Shown: positions 9,888 through 19,762, counted from the stretch's first letter. The stretch is DNA of 64,000 nt from Rodentibacter heidelbergensis (GCF_002000125.1 NZ_MLHH01000010.1:62001-126000), one strand, 5' to 3'. Program-made: numbers and translations. Notes: generated from the sequence alone by a model not told the origin.

Positions 9888-9993
9888 ACTTAACCTCTCA
9901 CTATACTTTTAACATGATGATTACAATCATTTAAACCAATGAAATAACTTTCTCATACAAAGTGTTATTATGCATTTTTTCCTCCTTATTAAA

Positions 9994-10749
9994 TTATTCT
10001 TTTGAAACATGAAGCGCTGAAAATGTTTGTGCAGTTGGCATAACTTCAATGCGGTTCACATTGACATGTTCCGGTTGTTGGTTAAGCCACAATACAATAT
10101 TGGCAATATCTTGTGGACGGATATAATCTACATTTTCATAGAGCTTCTCGGCTTTTTCACTATCCCCTTTAAAACGCACATTGGAAAACTCCGTGCCACC
10201 GCAAAGCCCCGGTTCAACATTGCTCACCCTCACTTTAGTGCCGGACAGATCGGCGCGTAAGTTCAAACTAAACTGCTTAACAAAAGCCTTTGTACCACCG
10301 TAAACATTGCCTCCCGGGTAAGGATAATTGCCGGCAATCGATCCTAAATTGATGATATGCCCGCTATTGCGTTCAACCATTTCAGGAAGAATGAGGCGGG
10401 TTACCGTCACAAGGCCTTTTATATTGGTGTCGATCATTTGCATCCAATCGGCAAGCTCTACCCGATGAGCAGGCTCGAGGCCCAATGCCAGACCTGCATT
10501 ATTCACCAATAAATCCACCGTTTGCCAGCCTGAAGGACGTGAATTTAGTACTGCTTCCGTTTGGCTCATATCACTGACATCAAACGCCAAAGGTAAGAAA
10601 TTTTCGCCAAACTCGGCTTGGAGTGCCGCCAGACGCTCGGCACGTCTTCCTGTACCGATAACTTTATACCCATGTTGAATTAAGGTTTTGCAAATGGCTA
10701 AGCCAAAACCGGCTGTTGCCCCTGTTACTAATGCGGTTTTCATATTCAT
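9994..10749 (-). CDS. ydfG: NADP-dependent short-chain dehydrogenase YdfG
   Basis: Oxidises L-allo-threonine, serine and 3-hydroxy acids with NADP, and is implicated in malonic semialdehyde reduction. The 251 residues form a classical SDR: nucleotide-binding GATAGFG (10-16), NNAG (83-86), catalytic S137, Y150 and K154. The end (IEVMPTAQTFSALHVSKE) is typical of YdfG. A possible second start lies two codons in (MKTALVTG); the first ATG is used here. It is divergent from hslV. Confidence 0.93.
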   Translation of the reverse strand: MNMKTALVTGATAGFGLAICKTLIQHGYKVIGTGRRAERLAALQAEFGENFLPLAFDVSDMSQTEAVLNSRPSGWQTVDLLVNNAGLALGLEPAHRVELADWMQMIDTNIKGLVTVTRLILPEMVERNSGHIINLGSIAGNYPYPGGNVYGGTKAFVKQFSLNLRADLSGTKVRVSNVEPGLCGGTEFSNVRFKGDSEKAEKLYENVDYIRPQDIANIVLWLNQQPEHVNVNRIEVMPTAQTFSALHVSKE

Positions 10750-10914
10750 GCTGTCCTCATATTCAGAAATAGAGGCGGATAATTATATCTGTTATGTTAT
10801 TTTTAAAAACCATTTTTTAACACAAATTTAACAATCGTTTTTTTTGAGGGCAAACGTGGCTAAATGAAAGTGTTATGATTTTTATGATGTTTTTGACGCA
10901 TCGCACTTTTATCA

Positions 10915-10943
10915 CTTGAATTTCTCAAACCCTGCCGCCATAT
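10915..10943 (+). promoter_or_regulatory. Sigma-32-like heat-shock promoter for hslVU
   Basis: CTTGAA at 10915-10920 and GCCATAT at 10937-10943, separated by 16 bases, match the RpoH consensus (CTTGAA, then CCCATnT) with one mismatch in the -10. It lies about 35 bases before the hslV start. HslVU is heat-shock controlled in relatives. This is a pattern match by eye. Confidence 0.6.
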
Positions 10944-10976
10944 AACGGGCAAGTTTTTTCAAAAAAGGACAGAAGA

Positions 10977-11504
10977 ATGACAACAATCGTCAGTGTGCGC
11001 CGTAACGGGCAAGTGGTCGTTGGGGGGGATGGACAAGTTTCCCTCGGCAATACAGTCATGAAAGGTAATGCAAGAAAAGTACGCCGTTTATACAATGGTA
11101 AGGTATTAGCCGGTTTTGCTGGTGGCACGGCCGATGCCTTCACGCTGTTTGAATTGTTTGAGCGTAAATTGGAAATGCATCAAGGGCATTTGCTAAAAAG
11201 TGCGGTGGAATTAGCAAAAGATTGGCGAACCGATCGAGCATTGCGTAAATTAGAAGCCATGCTGATTGTAGCGGATGAAAAAGAAAGCCTGATCATCACA
11301 GGGATTGGCGATGTGGTGCAACCGGAGGAAGATCAAATTTTAGCCATTGGTTCAGGGGGGAATTATGCCCTCTCTGCCGCCCGTGCTTTAGTGGAAAATA
11401 CGGATCTTTCCGCCCGTGAAATTGTGGAAAAATCATTACAAATTGCCGGTGATATTTGTGTGTTCACCAACACGAATTTCACTATTGAAGAATTACCGAA
11501 TTAA
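10977..11504 (+). CDS. hslV: ATP-dependent protease peptidase subunit HslV
   Basis: Proteolytic core of the HslUV (ClpQY) cytoplasmic protease. The 175 residues begin [20 protein letters not shown]; removal of Met exposes the catalytic N-terminal Thr. Conserved [15 protein letters not shown] and [13 protein letters not shown] segments are present and the length matches the family. hslU follows after 10 bases, so the two are cotranscribed. An uptake sequence at 11197-11206 encodes part of the KSAVEL helix. Confidence 0.97.
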   Translation: MTTIVSVRRNGQVVVGGDGQVSLGNTVMKGNARKVRRLYNGKVLAGFAGGTADAFTLFELFERKLEMHQGHLLKSAVELAKDWRTDRALRKLEAMLIVADEKESLIITGIGDVVQPEEDQILAIGSGGNYALSAARALVENTDLSAREIVEKSLQIAGDICVFTNTNFTIEELPN

Positions 11505-11514
11505 GGAAAAAATT

Positions 11515-12849
11515 ATGTCTGAAATGACTCCACGCGAAATTGTTTCTGAATTAGATCAACATATTATTGGGCAAGCCGATGCGAAAAGAGCGGTTGCTAT
11601 TGCACTGAGAAATCGTTGGCGTCGTATGCAACTTCAAGAGCCGCTACGCCACGAGGTTACCCCAAAAAATATCCTGATGATTGGACCAACCGGGGTGGGT
11701 AAAACAGAAATTGCCCGCCGTTTGGCAAAATTAGCCAATGCTCCTTTCATTAAAGTGGAGGCCACTAAATTTACCGAGGTGGGTTATGTGGGCAAAGAGG
11801 TGGATTCCATCATTCGTGATTTAACGGATAGTGCAATGAAATTGGTTCGCCAACAAGAAATTGCCAAAAATCGTGCGAAAGCGGAAGATGCAGCAGAAGA
11901 ACGTATTCTGGATGCGTTATTACCACCGGCCAAAAACCAATGGGGCGAGGTGGAAAACCACGATAGCAACAGTAGTACACGTCAGGCATTTCGTAAAAAA
12001 TTGCGTGAAGGTCAATTAGATGACAAAGAAATCGAAATTGATGTATCCGCCGGCGTTTCTATGGGCGTGGAAATTATGGCACCGCCGGGAATGGAAGAAA
12101 TGACAAGCCAGCTCCAATCTATGTTTCAAAACCTTGGTAGCGATAAGACCAAAAAACGCAAAATGAAAATCAAAGAGGCATTAAAAACCTTGATTGATGA
12201 TGAAGCGGCAAAATTGATTAATCCGGAAGAATTGAAACAAAAAGCCATTGAAGCGGTGGAACAAAACGGTATCGTGTTCATTGATGAGATTGATAAAATC
12301 TGTAAAAAAGGCGAATACAGCGGCGCCGATGTTTCCCGTGAGGGGGTACAGCGTGATTTACTCCCGTTGGTGGAAGGCTCAACGGTCAGCACCAAACATG
12401 GCATGGTGAAAACAGATCATATTTTGTTTATTGCCTCCGGTGCATTCCAAGTGGCACGCCCTTCAGATTTAATCCCTGAACTACAAGGACGTTTGCCGAT
12501 TCGTGTGGAACTTTCCGCCCTAAGTGCGGCTGATTTTGAGCGAATTTTAACAGAGCCTAATGCTTCCTTAACCGAGCAATATAAAGCCTTAATGGCAACA
12601 GAAGGGGTGAATATTGAATTTACCCAAGAGGCCGTGAAAAAAATCGCCGAAGCAGCATTTCGTGTTAATGAGAAAACGGAAAATATCGGTGCCCGCCGTT
12701 TACATACGGTGATGGAGCGTTTGATGGATAAAATCTCCTTTAATGCCAGCGATATGAACGGTCAAACCGTCAATATTGATGAAGCCTATGTGGCAGAGGC
12801 ACTGGGCGAAGTGGTCGAAAACGAGGATTTGAGCCGCTTTATTCTTTAA
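11515..12849 (+). CDS. hslU: HslU ATPase (ClpY)
   Basis: AAA+ unfoldase that feeds substrates to HslV. I placed the start at 11515 ([20 protein letters not shown]), after AAGGAAAAA; the frame stays open upstream over hslV but is not HslU-like there. The 444 residues show Walker A GPTGVGKT (57-64), the intermediate I-domain (about 110-240) with [13 protein letters not shown], Walker [10 protein letters not shown], and sensor [13 protein letters not shown]. The C-terminal EDLSRFIL inserts into HslV. It ends before a strong terminator. Confidence 0.97.
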   Translation: MSEMTPREIVSELDQHIIGQADAKRAVAIALRNRWRRMQLQEPLRHEVTPKNILMIGPTGVGKTEIARRLAKLANAPFIKVEATKFTEVGYVGKEVDSIIRDLTDSAMKLVRQQEIAKNRAKAEDAAEERILDALLPPAKNQWGEVENHDSNSSTRQAFRKKLREGQLDDKEIEIDVSAGVSMGVEIMAPPGMEEMTSQLQSMFQNLGSDKTKKRKMKIKEALKTLIDDEAAKLINPEELKQKAIEAVEQNGIVFIDEIDKICKKGEYSGADVSREGVQRDLLPLVEGSTVSTKHGMVKTDHILFIASGAFQVARPSDLIPELQGRLPIRVELSALSAADFERILTEPNASLTEQYKALMATEGVNIEFTQEAVKKIAEAAFRVNEKTENIGARRLHTVMERLMDKISFNASDMNGQTVNIDEAYVAEALGEVVENEDLSRFIL

Positions 12850-12864
12850 TTAGTGGTGAAAGAC

Positions 12865-12896
12865 AAGGTCCGGTATTTGCCGGACCTTTGTATTTA
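12865..12896. terminator. Terminator between convergent hslU and zinc metallopeptidase gene
   Basis: A 9-bp perfect stem (AAGGTCCGG, loop TATTTG, CCGGACCTT) is followed by TGTATTT. It ends hslVU and may also serve the convergent gene, whose stop it overlaps. Confidence 0.8.
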
Positions 12897-13724
12897 GTTG
12901 AAGGTATCACATTGACTTGGATTACCGGTTTGCAATCCTTTTCTAAACCACATCAAACGCTGGGCGGAAGTGCCATGGGTAAAACTATCCGGCACCACAT
13001 AGCCTTGACCACGTTTTTGTAGGCGATCATCCCCCACTGCTTCTGCGGCATTAAAGGCCTTTTCTTCATCCCCCCGTTCAAATAAACCGCTTTTCACCGC
13101 TTGATTGGCCCAAACTCCGGCAAAGCAATCTGCTTGTAATTCTAATTTTACGGAAAGTTGATTGGCGGTTTTGCGATCGGTACTTTGTTGCGCACGATGA
13201 ACTTGCCCTAATACTCCGAGCAGATTTTGTACATGATGCCCCACTTCATGGGCAATAACATAAGCAAAAGCAGAATCCCCCGCAGCACCCAGTTTGTTTT
13301 TCATATCATTATAAAAAGAGAGATCGAGGTAAACTTTGCGATCATTGGGGCAGTAAAACGGCCCCATTGCCGATTGTCCTGTGCCACAGGCTGTCGAGGT
13401 TGCACCGTTATAAAGCACCATAACCGGCTCTTGATATTGGTATCCCATTTGTTTGAAATAGCTTCCCCAAACGGCTTCTGTATCCGCCAACACAACTTTT
13501 GATAAACCGGCAAGTTGTTGCTCTTCTTGGCTTTCTAACCGTTGCGAGGATTGACCTGAAAAGTCAGGAGTGCCGACTAATCCGGACAAATCAACACCAT
13601 AATAAGCACCCACTAATAAAATAATGAAACCTAAAATTCCCGTGCCTTTGCCGCCGCCAAAATTGCCACCGGAACCCCGTCTATCCTCAATATTTGAACT
13701 TTCTCTTCTGCCCTGCCAACGCAT
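12894..13724 (-). CDS. ypfJ: Neutral zinc metallopeptidase (YpfJ family)
   Basis: A 276-residue membrane-anchored protein of the putative neutral zinc metallopeptidase family. The start MRWQGRRESSNIEDRRG and the glycine-rich stretch precede one transmembrane segment (about 29-46). The zinc site HEVGH is at 159-163, and a distal E in LQADCFAGVWA likely completes the metal site. Cysteines in TACGTG and FYCPND are typical. The physiological substrate is unknown. It appears monocistronic, with an uptake sequence upstream at 13768-13777. Confidence 0.9.
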   Translation of the reverse strand: MRWQGRRESSNIEDRRGSGGNFGGGKGTGILGFIILLVGAYYGVDLSGLVGTPDFSGQSSQRLESQEEQQLAGLSKVVLADTEAVWGSYFKQMGYQYQEPVMVLYNGATSTACGTGQSAMGPFYCPNDRKVYLDLSFYNDMKNKLGAAGDSAFAYVIAHEVGHHVQNLLGVLGQVHRAQQSTDRKTANQLSVKLELQADCFAGVWANQAVKSGLFERGDEEKAFNAAEAVGDDRLQKRGQGYVVPDSFTHGTSAQRLMWFRKGLQTGNPSQCDTFN

Positions 13725-13895
13725 AACTGCCTCTTTTATTTGTCGTTAAAAATGCCCGCATTCTATCAAAGTGCGGTCATCTTTAAAGCTTTTTTGCAAA
13801 AAGATTTACAGTAATTTACATTGTATTTTCTAGACATTCCCACTGCTTTTCAGTATGGTAGCAGGCGAATTTCATCACTAAAAAAGGAATAAAAA

Positions 13896-14336
13896 ATGGG
13901 ATTATTTGATTTTGTTGGCGATATTGGCAAAAAACTTTTTTCGAAAGAAGAAGATGCATCAAAAGCCGTCACACAACACATTGCAGAAGATAACCCTGGG
14001 GTAGAAAATCTTTCTGTTACCGTTGAAAATGGGGTCGCCAATATTCAAGGTGTGGCGTCTACCGCAGCCGCATTAGAAAAAGCCGTATTAATGGCGGGTA
14101 ATATTCAAGGTATTAGCGCGGTGACAAGTGATGCCACCATCAGCAACGGTGAAACGCTCGCCTCTGATGAAACCTTCTATGTCATTCAAAAAGGCGATAC
14201 CCTTTGGAAAATTGCAGAAAAAGCTTACGGCAATGGTGCAAAATACACAGCCATTGTTGAAGCGAACAAAGAAGTCATTAAAGATGCAGATAAAATCTTC
14301 CCGGGGCAAAAAATTCGCTTACCGAAAGGATTATAA
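13896..14336 (+). CDS. kbp: LysM/BON-domain protein Kbp (YgaU)
   Basis: A 146-residue cytoplasmic-type protein (no signal peptide) with a BON domain (about 22-90) and a C-terminal LysM domain (about 93-145, FYVIQKGDTLWKIAEKAYG to FPGQKIRLP). In Escherichia coli the homologue binds K+ ions. Length and the opening MGLFDFVGDIGKKLF match that family. It is followed by its own terminator. The K+ role is inherited from the family, not shown here. Confidence 0.9.
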   Translation: MGLFDFVGDIGKKLFSKEEDASKAVTQHIAEDNPGVENLSVTVENGVANIQGVASTAAALEKAVLMAGNIQGISAVTSDATISNGETLASDETFYVIQKGDTLWKIAEKAYGNGAKYTAIVEANKEVIKDADKIFPGQKIRLPKGL

Positions 14337-14359
14337 AAATATCATCAATGTGAAAATGG

Positions 14360-14391
14360 AAAGTGTGGTGCGAAACAACCACACTTTTTTT
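14360..14391 (+). terminator. Terminator after kbp
   Basis: AAAGTGTGGT and ACCACACTTT form a 10-bp stem with an 8-base loop and a T7 tail. The arms are one base off the uptake-sequence core (GTGTGG for GTGCGG), as if a decayed uptake-sequence pair. Confidence 0.85.
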
Positions 14392-14570
14392 GTGCCAAAA
14401 TTTTGTTGATAAAATCATCGAAATAAGACAGATTTTTGTTGATTTATTGTGTATCTATCGACTGGCTGATTTTATTTCGCTATAATTTGCCCGTTTTTTT
14501 ATCACTATTATTTTTTAATAACGTGTTCGGTGTGAATTTGACCGAGTGCAAAAATAAATTGAGGTTACAA

Positions 14571-15869
14571 ATGGCATTAAATATTGAAACCACCCAAGGT
14601 TTAGAACGTCGTGTGGCAATCACTGTTCCTGCGGAAACGGTTGAAAAAGCGACGCGTGAAGAATTTAAACGTGCGGCAAAAAATGTTCGAGTAGACGGCT
14701 TCCGTAAAGGGAAAGTTCCGGCTCACATTGTTGAACAACGTTTTGGCGCATCAATTCGTCAAGATGTATTAAATGATTTATTACCACGTCATTTCTTTGA
14801 TGCGGTAATTGCAGAAAAAATCAACATCGCAGGTCGTCCGACTTTTGCAATCGAAACCTTTGAGCAAGGCAAAGATTTAGTTTTCAATGCTACTTTTGAA
14901 GTGTATCCGGAAGTGCAATTACAAGGTTTAGAAAACATCAAAGTGGAAAAACCAACGGTTGAAATCACAGAAGCAGACATTGATAAGATGATCGATGTAT
15001 TGCGTAAACAACAAGCCACTTGGACAGAAAGCCAAGATGCTGCAAAAGCTGATGATCGTGTAACCATTGATTTTGTGGGTTCTATCGATGGTGAGGAATT
15101 TGAAGGCGGCAAAGCCTCCGATTTCGTTTTATTCATGGGTCAAGGTCGTATGATCCCGGGTTTTGAAGAGGGTATCGTAGGTCATAAAGCAGGTGAGCAA
15201 TTTGATATCGATGTGACCTTCCCGGCGGAATATCATGCAGAAAACTTAAAAGGCAAAGCGGCAAAATTTGCTATTACGTTGAAAAAAGTAGAGAACATGG
15301 TATTGCCTGAATTAACCGATGAGTTTGTGGCTAAATTCGGTCCTAACACAAAAACGGTTGAAGATTTACGCACAGAAATCCGTAAAAATATGGAACGTGA
15401 ATTGAAAAACGCCTTAGTTTCTCGTGTGAAACAACAGGTTATCAATGGTTTGATCGAACAAAATCCAATTGATGTGCCTTCTTCTGCCGTTGAAGAAGAA
15501 ATTAACGTGTTGCGTAACCAAGCGGCACAACGTTTTGGTGGTAATGCACAACAGGCAGCACAATTGCCGCGTGAATTATTTGAAGCCGATGCAAAACGCC
15601 GTGTACAAGTTGGTTTGTTATTCTCTGAAGTGATTAAATCCAACGAATTGAAAGCAGATGATGAACGTGTGAAAACCATGATCGCAGATATCGCTTCTGC
15701 TTACGAACAACCGGCTGAAGTGGTTGAGTATTACAGCAAAAATGAAGAATTAATGAACAACATCCGCAATGTTGTGTTAGAAGAACAAGCGGTTGATGCG
15801 GTTCTTGCAAAAGCACAAGTGACCGAAAAAGCGTCTTCATTTGATGAAATTATGAATCCACAAGCTTAA
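14571..15869 (+). CDS. tig: Trigger factor
   Basis: Ribosome-associated chaperone and peptidyl-prolyl isomerase. I chose ATG 14571 ([20 protein letters not shown]); the upstream open frame is non-homologous. The 432 residues contain the ribosome-binding domain with the signature [17 protein letters not shown] (about 44-60), the FKBP-type domain (about 150-245, [20 protein letters not shown]) and a helical C-terminal chaperone domain. It precedes clpP and clpX in the common tig-clpP-clpX order but is separated from them by a terminator. Confidence 0.97.
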   Translation: MALNIETTQGLERRVAITVPAETVEKATREEFKRAAKNVRVDGFRKGKVPAHIVEQRFGASIRQDVLNDLLPRHFFDAVIAEKINIAGRPTFAIETFEQGKDLVFNATFEVYPEVQLQGLENIKVEKPTVEITEADIDKMIDVLRKQQATWTESQDAAKADDRVTIDFVGSIDGEEFEGGKASDFVLFMGQGRMIPGFEEGIVGHKAGEQFDIDVTFPAEYHAENLKGKAAKFAITLKKVENMVLPELTDEFVAKFGPNTKTVEDLRTEIRKNMERELKNALVSRVKQQVINGLIEQNPIDVPSSAVEEEINVLRNQAAQRFGGNAQQAAQLPRELFEADAKRRVQVGLLFSEVIKSNELKADDERVKTMIADIASAYEQPAEVVEYYSKNEELMNNIRNVVLEEQAVDAVLAKAQVTEKASSFDEIMNPQA

Positions 15870-15882
15870 TTTTCGTTGATTA

Positions 15883-15927
15883 AAAGTGCGGTCGTTATTT
15901 TCAATAAAAACGACCGCATTTTTATTT
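15883..15927 (+). terminator. Terminator after tig built on an uptake sequence
   Basis: GTGCGGTCG and CGACCGCAT arms with an A/T loop and a TTTTTATTT tail. The left arm is a full uptake sequence at 15883-15892. It likely separates tig from clpPX. Confidence 0.75.
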
Positions 15928-15981
15928 GTAGTGGTTTCAGGTAAAATAGCGAAAATTTTTTTATACATAATAGGTGAGAAA

Positions 15982-16563
15982 ATGGCTTTAGTTCCTATGG
16001 TTGTAGAACAAACTTCACGAGGAGAGCGTTCTTACGATATTTATTCCCGTTTATTAAAAGAGCGTGTGATTTTTTTAACCGGCGAAGTTGAAGATCGCAT
16101 GGCAAATTTAATTGTTGCCCAATTACTGTTTTTAGAATCGGAAGATCCGACAAAAGATATTAATATTTATATTAACTCCCCGGGTGGCTCGGTCACCGCC
16201 GGCATGGCAATTTATGACACGATGCAATTCATTAAACCTGATGTGCGTACCCTTTGTATTGGACAAGCCTGTTCAATGGGAGCGTTTTTATTAGCAGGAG
16301 GCACCAAAGGTAAACGTGCAGCCTTACCCCATTCTCGAGTGATGATTCATCAACCTTTGGGCGGATTTAGAGGGCAGGCCTCAGATATTCAAATTCACGC
16401 TCAAGAAATTTTAAAAATTAAGCACACCTTAAATGATCGCTTAGCCTTCCACACAGGACAAAGTATTGAACGAATTGAACAAGATACGGATCGTGATAAC
16501 TTTATGTCTGCCGAAGAAGCAAAAGCCTATGGCTTAGTGGATGAGGTATTGATTAAACGTTAA
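15982..16563 (+). CDS. clpP: ATP-dependent Clp protease proteolytic subunit ClpP
   Basis: Serine protease core of ClpXP. The start at 15982 ([19 protein letters not shown]) follows TAGGTGAGAA. The 193 residues contain the catalytic triad S98 (GQACSMGAF), H123 (MIHQP) and D172, plus [16 protein letters not shown]. It lies 9 bases before clpX, so the two are cotranscribed. Confidence 0.97.
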   Translation: MALVPMVVEQTSRGERSYDIYSRLLKERVIFLTGEVEDRMANLIVAQLLFLESEDPTKDINIYINSPGGSVTAGMAIYDTMQFIKPDVRTLCIGQACSMGAFLLAGGTKGKRAALPHSRVMIHQPLGGFRGQASDIQIHAQEILKIKHTLNDRLAFHTGQSIERIEQDTDRDNFMSAEEAKAYGLVDEVLIKR

Positions 16564-16572
16564 GGACTCAAG

Positions 16573-17823
16573 ATGACAACAGATAATAAAGATTTACATT
16601 GTTCTTTCTGTGGTAAAGAAAAAAGTGAAGTCGATAAGTTAATTGCCGGAACAGAGGGCTATATCTGTAACGAATGTATCGAACTTTGCCACACGATGTT
16701 GGAAGAAAGTCATGAAACAGATAATGAAGAGGAAGGGGAAAGTGCGGTTGAAAATGAAGCAAAATTACCTACCCCTCACGAAATTCGTGCACATTTAGAT
16801 GATTATGTCATCGGTCAGGACTATGCCAAAAAAGTCCTTTCTGTGGCGGTATATAATCATTATAAACGCTTGCGTACCAATCATGACAATCATGAGGTTG
16901 AATTAGGCAAAAGTAATATTTTGCTGATTGGCCCGACAGGAAGCGGTAAAACCTTACTTGCACAAACCTTAGCCCGTCAGCTCAATGTGCCTTTTGCCAT
17001 GGCTGATGCCACCACGTTGACCGAAGCAGGCTATGTGGGGGAAGATGTGGAAAATGTTCTCCAAAAACTGTTACAAAATTGCGACTATGACACGGAAAAA
17101 GCCGAGCAAGGCATCATTTATATTGATGAAATTGACAAGATCAGTCGTAAATCGGAAGGGGCATCCATCACTCGGGATGTTTCCGGTGAAGGGGTACAAC
17201 AAGCCTTATTGAAATTAATTGAAGGCACGATTGCTTCTGTCCCCCCACAAGGCGGACGTAAGCACCCTCAACAAGAAATGTTGAAAGTGGATACCTCAAA
17301 AATTTTATTTATCTGTGGCGGGGCATTTGCCGGCTTGGATAAAATTATTTCCAAACGTACTCAAACAGCAACAAGTATCGGTTTTGATGCTAAAGTGGAA
17401 AAAGAAACGGAAGATCAATCTTTGTCCGAATTATTCCGTCAGGTAGAACCGGATGATTTAATGAAATTTGGGTTAATTCCTGAATTTATCGGACGTTTAC
17501 CGATGATTGCGCCGTTAAGTGAATTGGATGAAGAGGCGTTGGTACAAATTCTTACCCAACCTAAAAATGCGTTAACAAAACAATATCAAGCCTTATTTGG
17601 ATTAGAAAATGTGGAATTAGAATTCACACCGGAAGCCTTAAAAGCCATGGCTAAAAAAGCCCTTGAACGGAAAACCGGTGCGCGTGGCTTACGTTCTATC
17701 GTTGAGGCATTGCTACTTGATACCATGTATGATTTACCGTCCATTGAAAACTTGGAAAAAGTTGTGGTGGGAGAAGAAACAGTCATGGAAAACCACGCAC
17801 CGAAGTTAGTTTATCGTTCTTAG
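16573..17823 (+). CDS. clpX: ATP-dependent Clp protease ATPase subunit ClpX
   Basis: AAA+ unfoldase partner of ClpP. The 416 residues have the N-terminal zinc-binding domain (C10, C13, C32, C35), Walker A GPTGSGKT (120-127), Walker [11 protein letters not shown], the sensor region [14 protein letters not shown], and a ClpP-docking IGF-type loop ([12 protein letters not shown]). An uptake sequence at 16739-16748 falls in the linker after the zinc domain. Length and motifs are standard. Confidence 0.97.
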   Translation: MTTDNKDLHCSFCGKEKSEVDKLIAGTEGYICNECIELCHTMLEESHETDNEEEGESAVENEAKLPTPHEIRAHLDDYVIGQDYAKKVLSVAVYNHYKRLRTNHDNHEVELGKSNILLIGPTGSGKTLLAQTLARQLNVPFAMADATTLTEAGYVGEDVENVLQKLLQNCDYDTEKAEQGIIYIDEIDKISRKSEGASITRDVSGEGVQQALLKLIEGTIASVPPQGGRKHPQQEMLKVDTSKILFICGGAFAGLDKIISKRTQTATSIGFDAKVEKETEDQSLSELFRQVEPDDLMKFGLIPEFIGRLPMIAPLSELDEEALVQILTQPKNALTKQYQALFGLENVELEFTPEALKAMAKKALERKTGARGLRSIVEALLLDTMYDLPSIENLEKVVVGEETVMENHAPKLVYRS

Positions 17824-17952
17824 TCTTTGCTTTATAAGAAAGTGCGGTTGATTTTCTGTATTTTTACGTTTCCTATTTTTCAATAGGAAATTAACAAAGA
17901 AAATGCTACAATCGCACGTTCTTAATTTTCCCCTTTTTAAACGGATTCAATT

Positions 17953-18366
17953 ATGACAACTGAAATTGTTGATAAAAAGAAAAAAACAGAAGAGCCGGTG
18001 GAAGGTAAATCAAAGGGTCTAAATACATTACTTTGGATTTTAGTCGTGGTTTTCTTTGCGGCTGCCGCTATCGGTAATGTCTATTTCCAAAAAGTTTATT
18101 CAACACCGGTTCGTGTGATCGGCATGGCAGTGGCACTGGTGTTAGCCCTCATTTTTGCGGCCATCACCAATCAAGGTGTAAAAGCACGCAACTTCTTTAA
18201 AGAAGCAAGAAATGAAGCGCGTAAAGTGGTCTGGCCAAACCGTTCAGAAACCCGCCAAACCACACTAATCGTTATCGGTGTGACCATTATCGCTTCCTTG
18301 TTCTTTTGGGCGGCGGACTCTATTATTGTGTCAATTATTAACTTCTTAACCGATTTGAGATTCTAA
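17953..18366 (+). CDS. secE: Preprotein translocase subunit SecE
   Basis: Essential subunit of the SecYEG inner-membrane translocon. The 137-residue protein has three hydrophobic segments (about 24-44, 50-70 and 100-130), as in enterobacteria, and the conserved cytoplasmic region [20 protein letters not shown] before the last segment. nusG begins one base after its stop, the classic secE-nusG pair. Confidence 0.95.
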   Translation: MTTEIVDKKKKTEEPVEGKSKGLNTLLWILVVVFFAAAAIGNVYFQKVYSTPVRVIGMAVALVLALIFAAITNQGVKARNFFKEARNEARKVVWPNRSETRQTTLIVIGVTIIASLFFWAADSIIVSIINFLTDLRF

Positions 18367-18367
18367 A

Positions 18368-18925
18368 ATGACGGAAGAAACAACAGTATCAAAAAAACGT
18401 TGGTATGTTCTGCAAGCGTTTTCCGGTTTTGAAAGCCGTGTTGCATTAACTTTGCGTGAATATATTAAACAACACCAAATGGAAGATCAGTTTGGTGAAG
18501 TCCTTGTGCCAACTGAAGAAGTGGTCGAAAATGTCGCAGGAAAACGCCGTAAAAGCGAGCGTAAATTCTTTCCGGGCTATGTGCTTGTTGAAATGGAAAT
18601 GAACGATGATACATGGCATTTAGTGAAAAGTGTGCCACGCGTGATGGGCTTTATCGGTGGAACACCGGATAAACCGGCTCCTATTTCCAAACGTGAAGCG
18701 GATATTATCTTAAACCGCTTGGAACAAACGGCAGATAAACCTCGCCACCGTAATGAATATCACCCGGGTGAAGAAGTGCGTGTTACCGAAGGGCCATTTG
18801 CTGATTTCAATGGTACCGTAGAAGAAGTCGATTATGATAAAGGTCGATTGAAAGTATCCGTTTCTATCTTCGGTCGAGCCACGCCGGTTGAGTTGGAATT
18901 TGGTCAAGTGGAAAAGAGCGCATAA
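18368..18925 (+). CDS. nusG: Transcription termination/antitermination protein NusG
   Basis: Transcription elongation factor that binds RNA polymerase and links it to Rho or the ribosome. The 185 residues comprise the NGN domain (about 10-125, [19 protein letters not shown]) and a C-terminal KOW domain (about 130-185, [20 protein letters not shown]). It directly follows secE and is closed by a terminator, so the downstream unknown gene and rplKA probably use other promoters. Confidence 0.97.
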   Translation: MTEETTVSKKRWYVLQAFSGFESRVALTLREYIKQHQMEDQFGEVLVPTEEVVENVAGKRRKSERKFFPGYVLVEMEMNDDTWHLVKSVPRVMGFIGGTPDKPAPISKREADIILNRLEQTADKPRHRNEYHPGEEVRVTEGPFADFNGTVEEVDYDKGRLKVSVSIFGRATPVELEFGQVEKSA

Positions 18926-18942
18926 TTAAAAAATTTATATTG

Positions 18943-18978
18943 AAATAGGGGAAGACAAAATCTTTCCCTATTTTTATA
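18943..18978 (+). terminator. Terminator after nusG
   Basis: AAATAGGGGAAGA and TCTTTCCCTATTT form a 13-bp stem (one G-T pair) with loop CAAAA and a TTTTTA end. Confidence 0.8.
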
Positions 18979-19023
18979 TGTTTCTTTTAAACAAGAAAAC
19001 AAACATTAATTAATAGATATTTT

Positions 19024-19539
19024 ATGAGTAAATTTTTAATCGCAATCTTGTTTGGTTTATCCATCTTTTCTCTTTCTGCAAAGGATATTGATACTTTTAT
19101 TACTGACAATTACCCTAATGTCAGTGAAATGGACAAAAGCTGTCGTTTTATGAGAACAGAGCGTTCAGATTTTGCTCCCTCCCTGTGTATTGAAGATGTT
19201 ATCTCAAAAGATTTTCGCTCAAAAAATGATAATCTTTATATCATTGTATTAGGAGGGGAAAACAGTAGTGGATGCCATTTATGCCCTGGTCTAATTGATC
19301 TCTATGCTTACACTAAAGAGGGAAAATATATTGTCGAAAAAGGAATTGAGATCGGTAGCTGGGGTTCTCCCCCGAAACTTTGGTCATTTAGCAAATTGAA
19401 AAATGGTCAAGTTCTTATCTCGGTTGAGGATCTCTTTTTTCAGGGAGGAGAATTTTCTTGTAGTAAATATACTTTTACCGTATCCAATTCAAAATTTATT
19501 CGTAAAACAACAGAAGTCTGCTCCCCTACTTCTCCTTAA
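19024..19539 (+). CDS. Secreted protein of unknown function between nusG and rplK
   Basis: I do not recognise this family. The 171 residues start with a signal peptide (MSKFLIAILFGLSIFSLSA, likely cut near residue 19). Six cysteines (40, 55, 84, 87, 146, 166), two in a CHLC cluster, suggest disulfide bonds in the periplasm. The rest looks like a small beta-rich domain (LYIIVLGGEN, VLISVEDLFFQGG). The ribosome-binding region is weak (no strong GGAG before the ATG). It sits between the nusG terminator and the rplK promoter, a place often occupied by nothing in other gamma-proteobacteria. The base composition looks AT-rich and there is no uptake sequence. Confidence 0.7.
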   Translation: MSKFLIAILFGLSIFSLSAKDIDTFITDNYPNVSEMDKSCRFMRTERSDFAPSLCIEDVISKDFRSKNDNLYIIVLGGENSSGCHLCPGLIDLYAYTKEGKYIVEKGIEIGSWGSPPKLWSFSKLKNGQVLISVEDLFFQGGEFSCSKYTFTVSNSKFIRKTTEVCSPTSP

Positions 19540-19613
19540 TATTTTTTACAAGATTACTCTGTAGCAAAGTGAGAACCAAAGTATTTGAATGTAGTGAAAA
19601 ATAAAATTTCTGT

Positions 19614-19642
19614 TTGAAATCTATACCTTTATTCTATATAAT
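19614..19642 (+). promoter_or_regulatory. Sigma-70 promoter for rplKA
   Basis: TTGAAA at 19614-19619 and TATAAT at 19637-19642 with a 17-base spacer, close to consensus, about 120 bases before rplK. It fits a strong ribosomal-protein promoter. Confidence 0.75.
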
Positions 19643-19710
19643 CCGCATCCTATTTATAAGCCGTTCATCGGCTTATATTTTTGTGTGGCACTTTTATGAT
19701 AGGTGTCAAA

Positions 19711-19746
19711 ATCATCGGGGAGCTATTTTATAGCGTGATTACCCAA
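19711..19746 (+). promoter_or_regulatory. Candidate L1-binding mRNA leader for autogenous control of rplKA
   Basis: The leader can fold with GCTAT pairing ATAGC and a GGGG side pairing ACCC, leaving an asymmetric GTGATTA bulge. This resembles the L1-binding site of the rplK leader and 23S rRNA helix 76-78 in other bacteria. It ends about 17 bases before the rplK start. The match is by eye and memory of the motif. Confidence 0.5.
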
Positions 19747-19762
19747 CTAGAGGAAAATTAAA

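Noticed and set aside
11416-11514. Upstream extension of hslU overlapping hslV
   Set aside because: Open frame by chance over hslV; ATG 11515 has a ribosome-binding site and matches family length.
12515-12530. AAGTGCGGC inside hslU as an uptake sequence
   Set aside because: The last base differs from the core AAGTGCGGT; counted as a near match only. The same applies to AAGTGCGGC near 55437.
14436-14570. 45-codon upstream extension of trigger factor
   Set aside because: The extension is unlike trigger factor, which starts at [14 protein letters not shown]; the region holds a TATAAT-like promoter at 14481-14486 instead.
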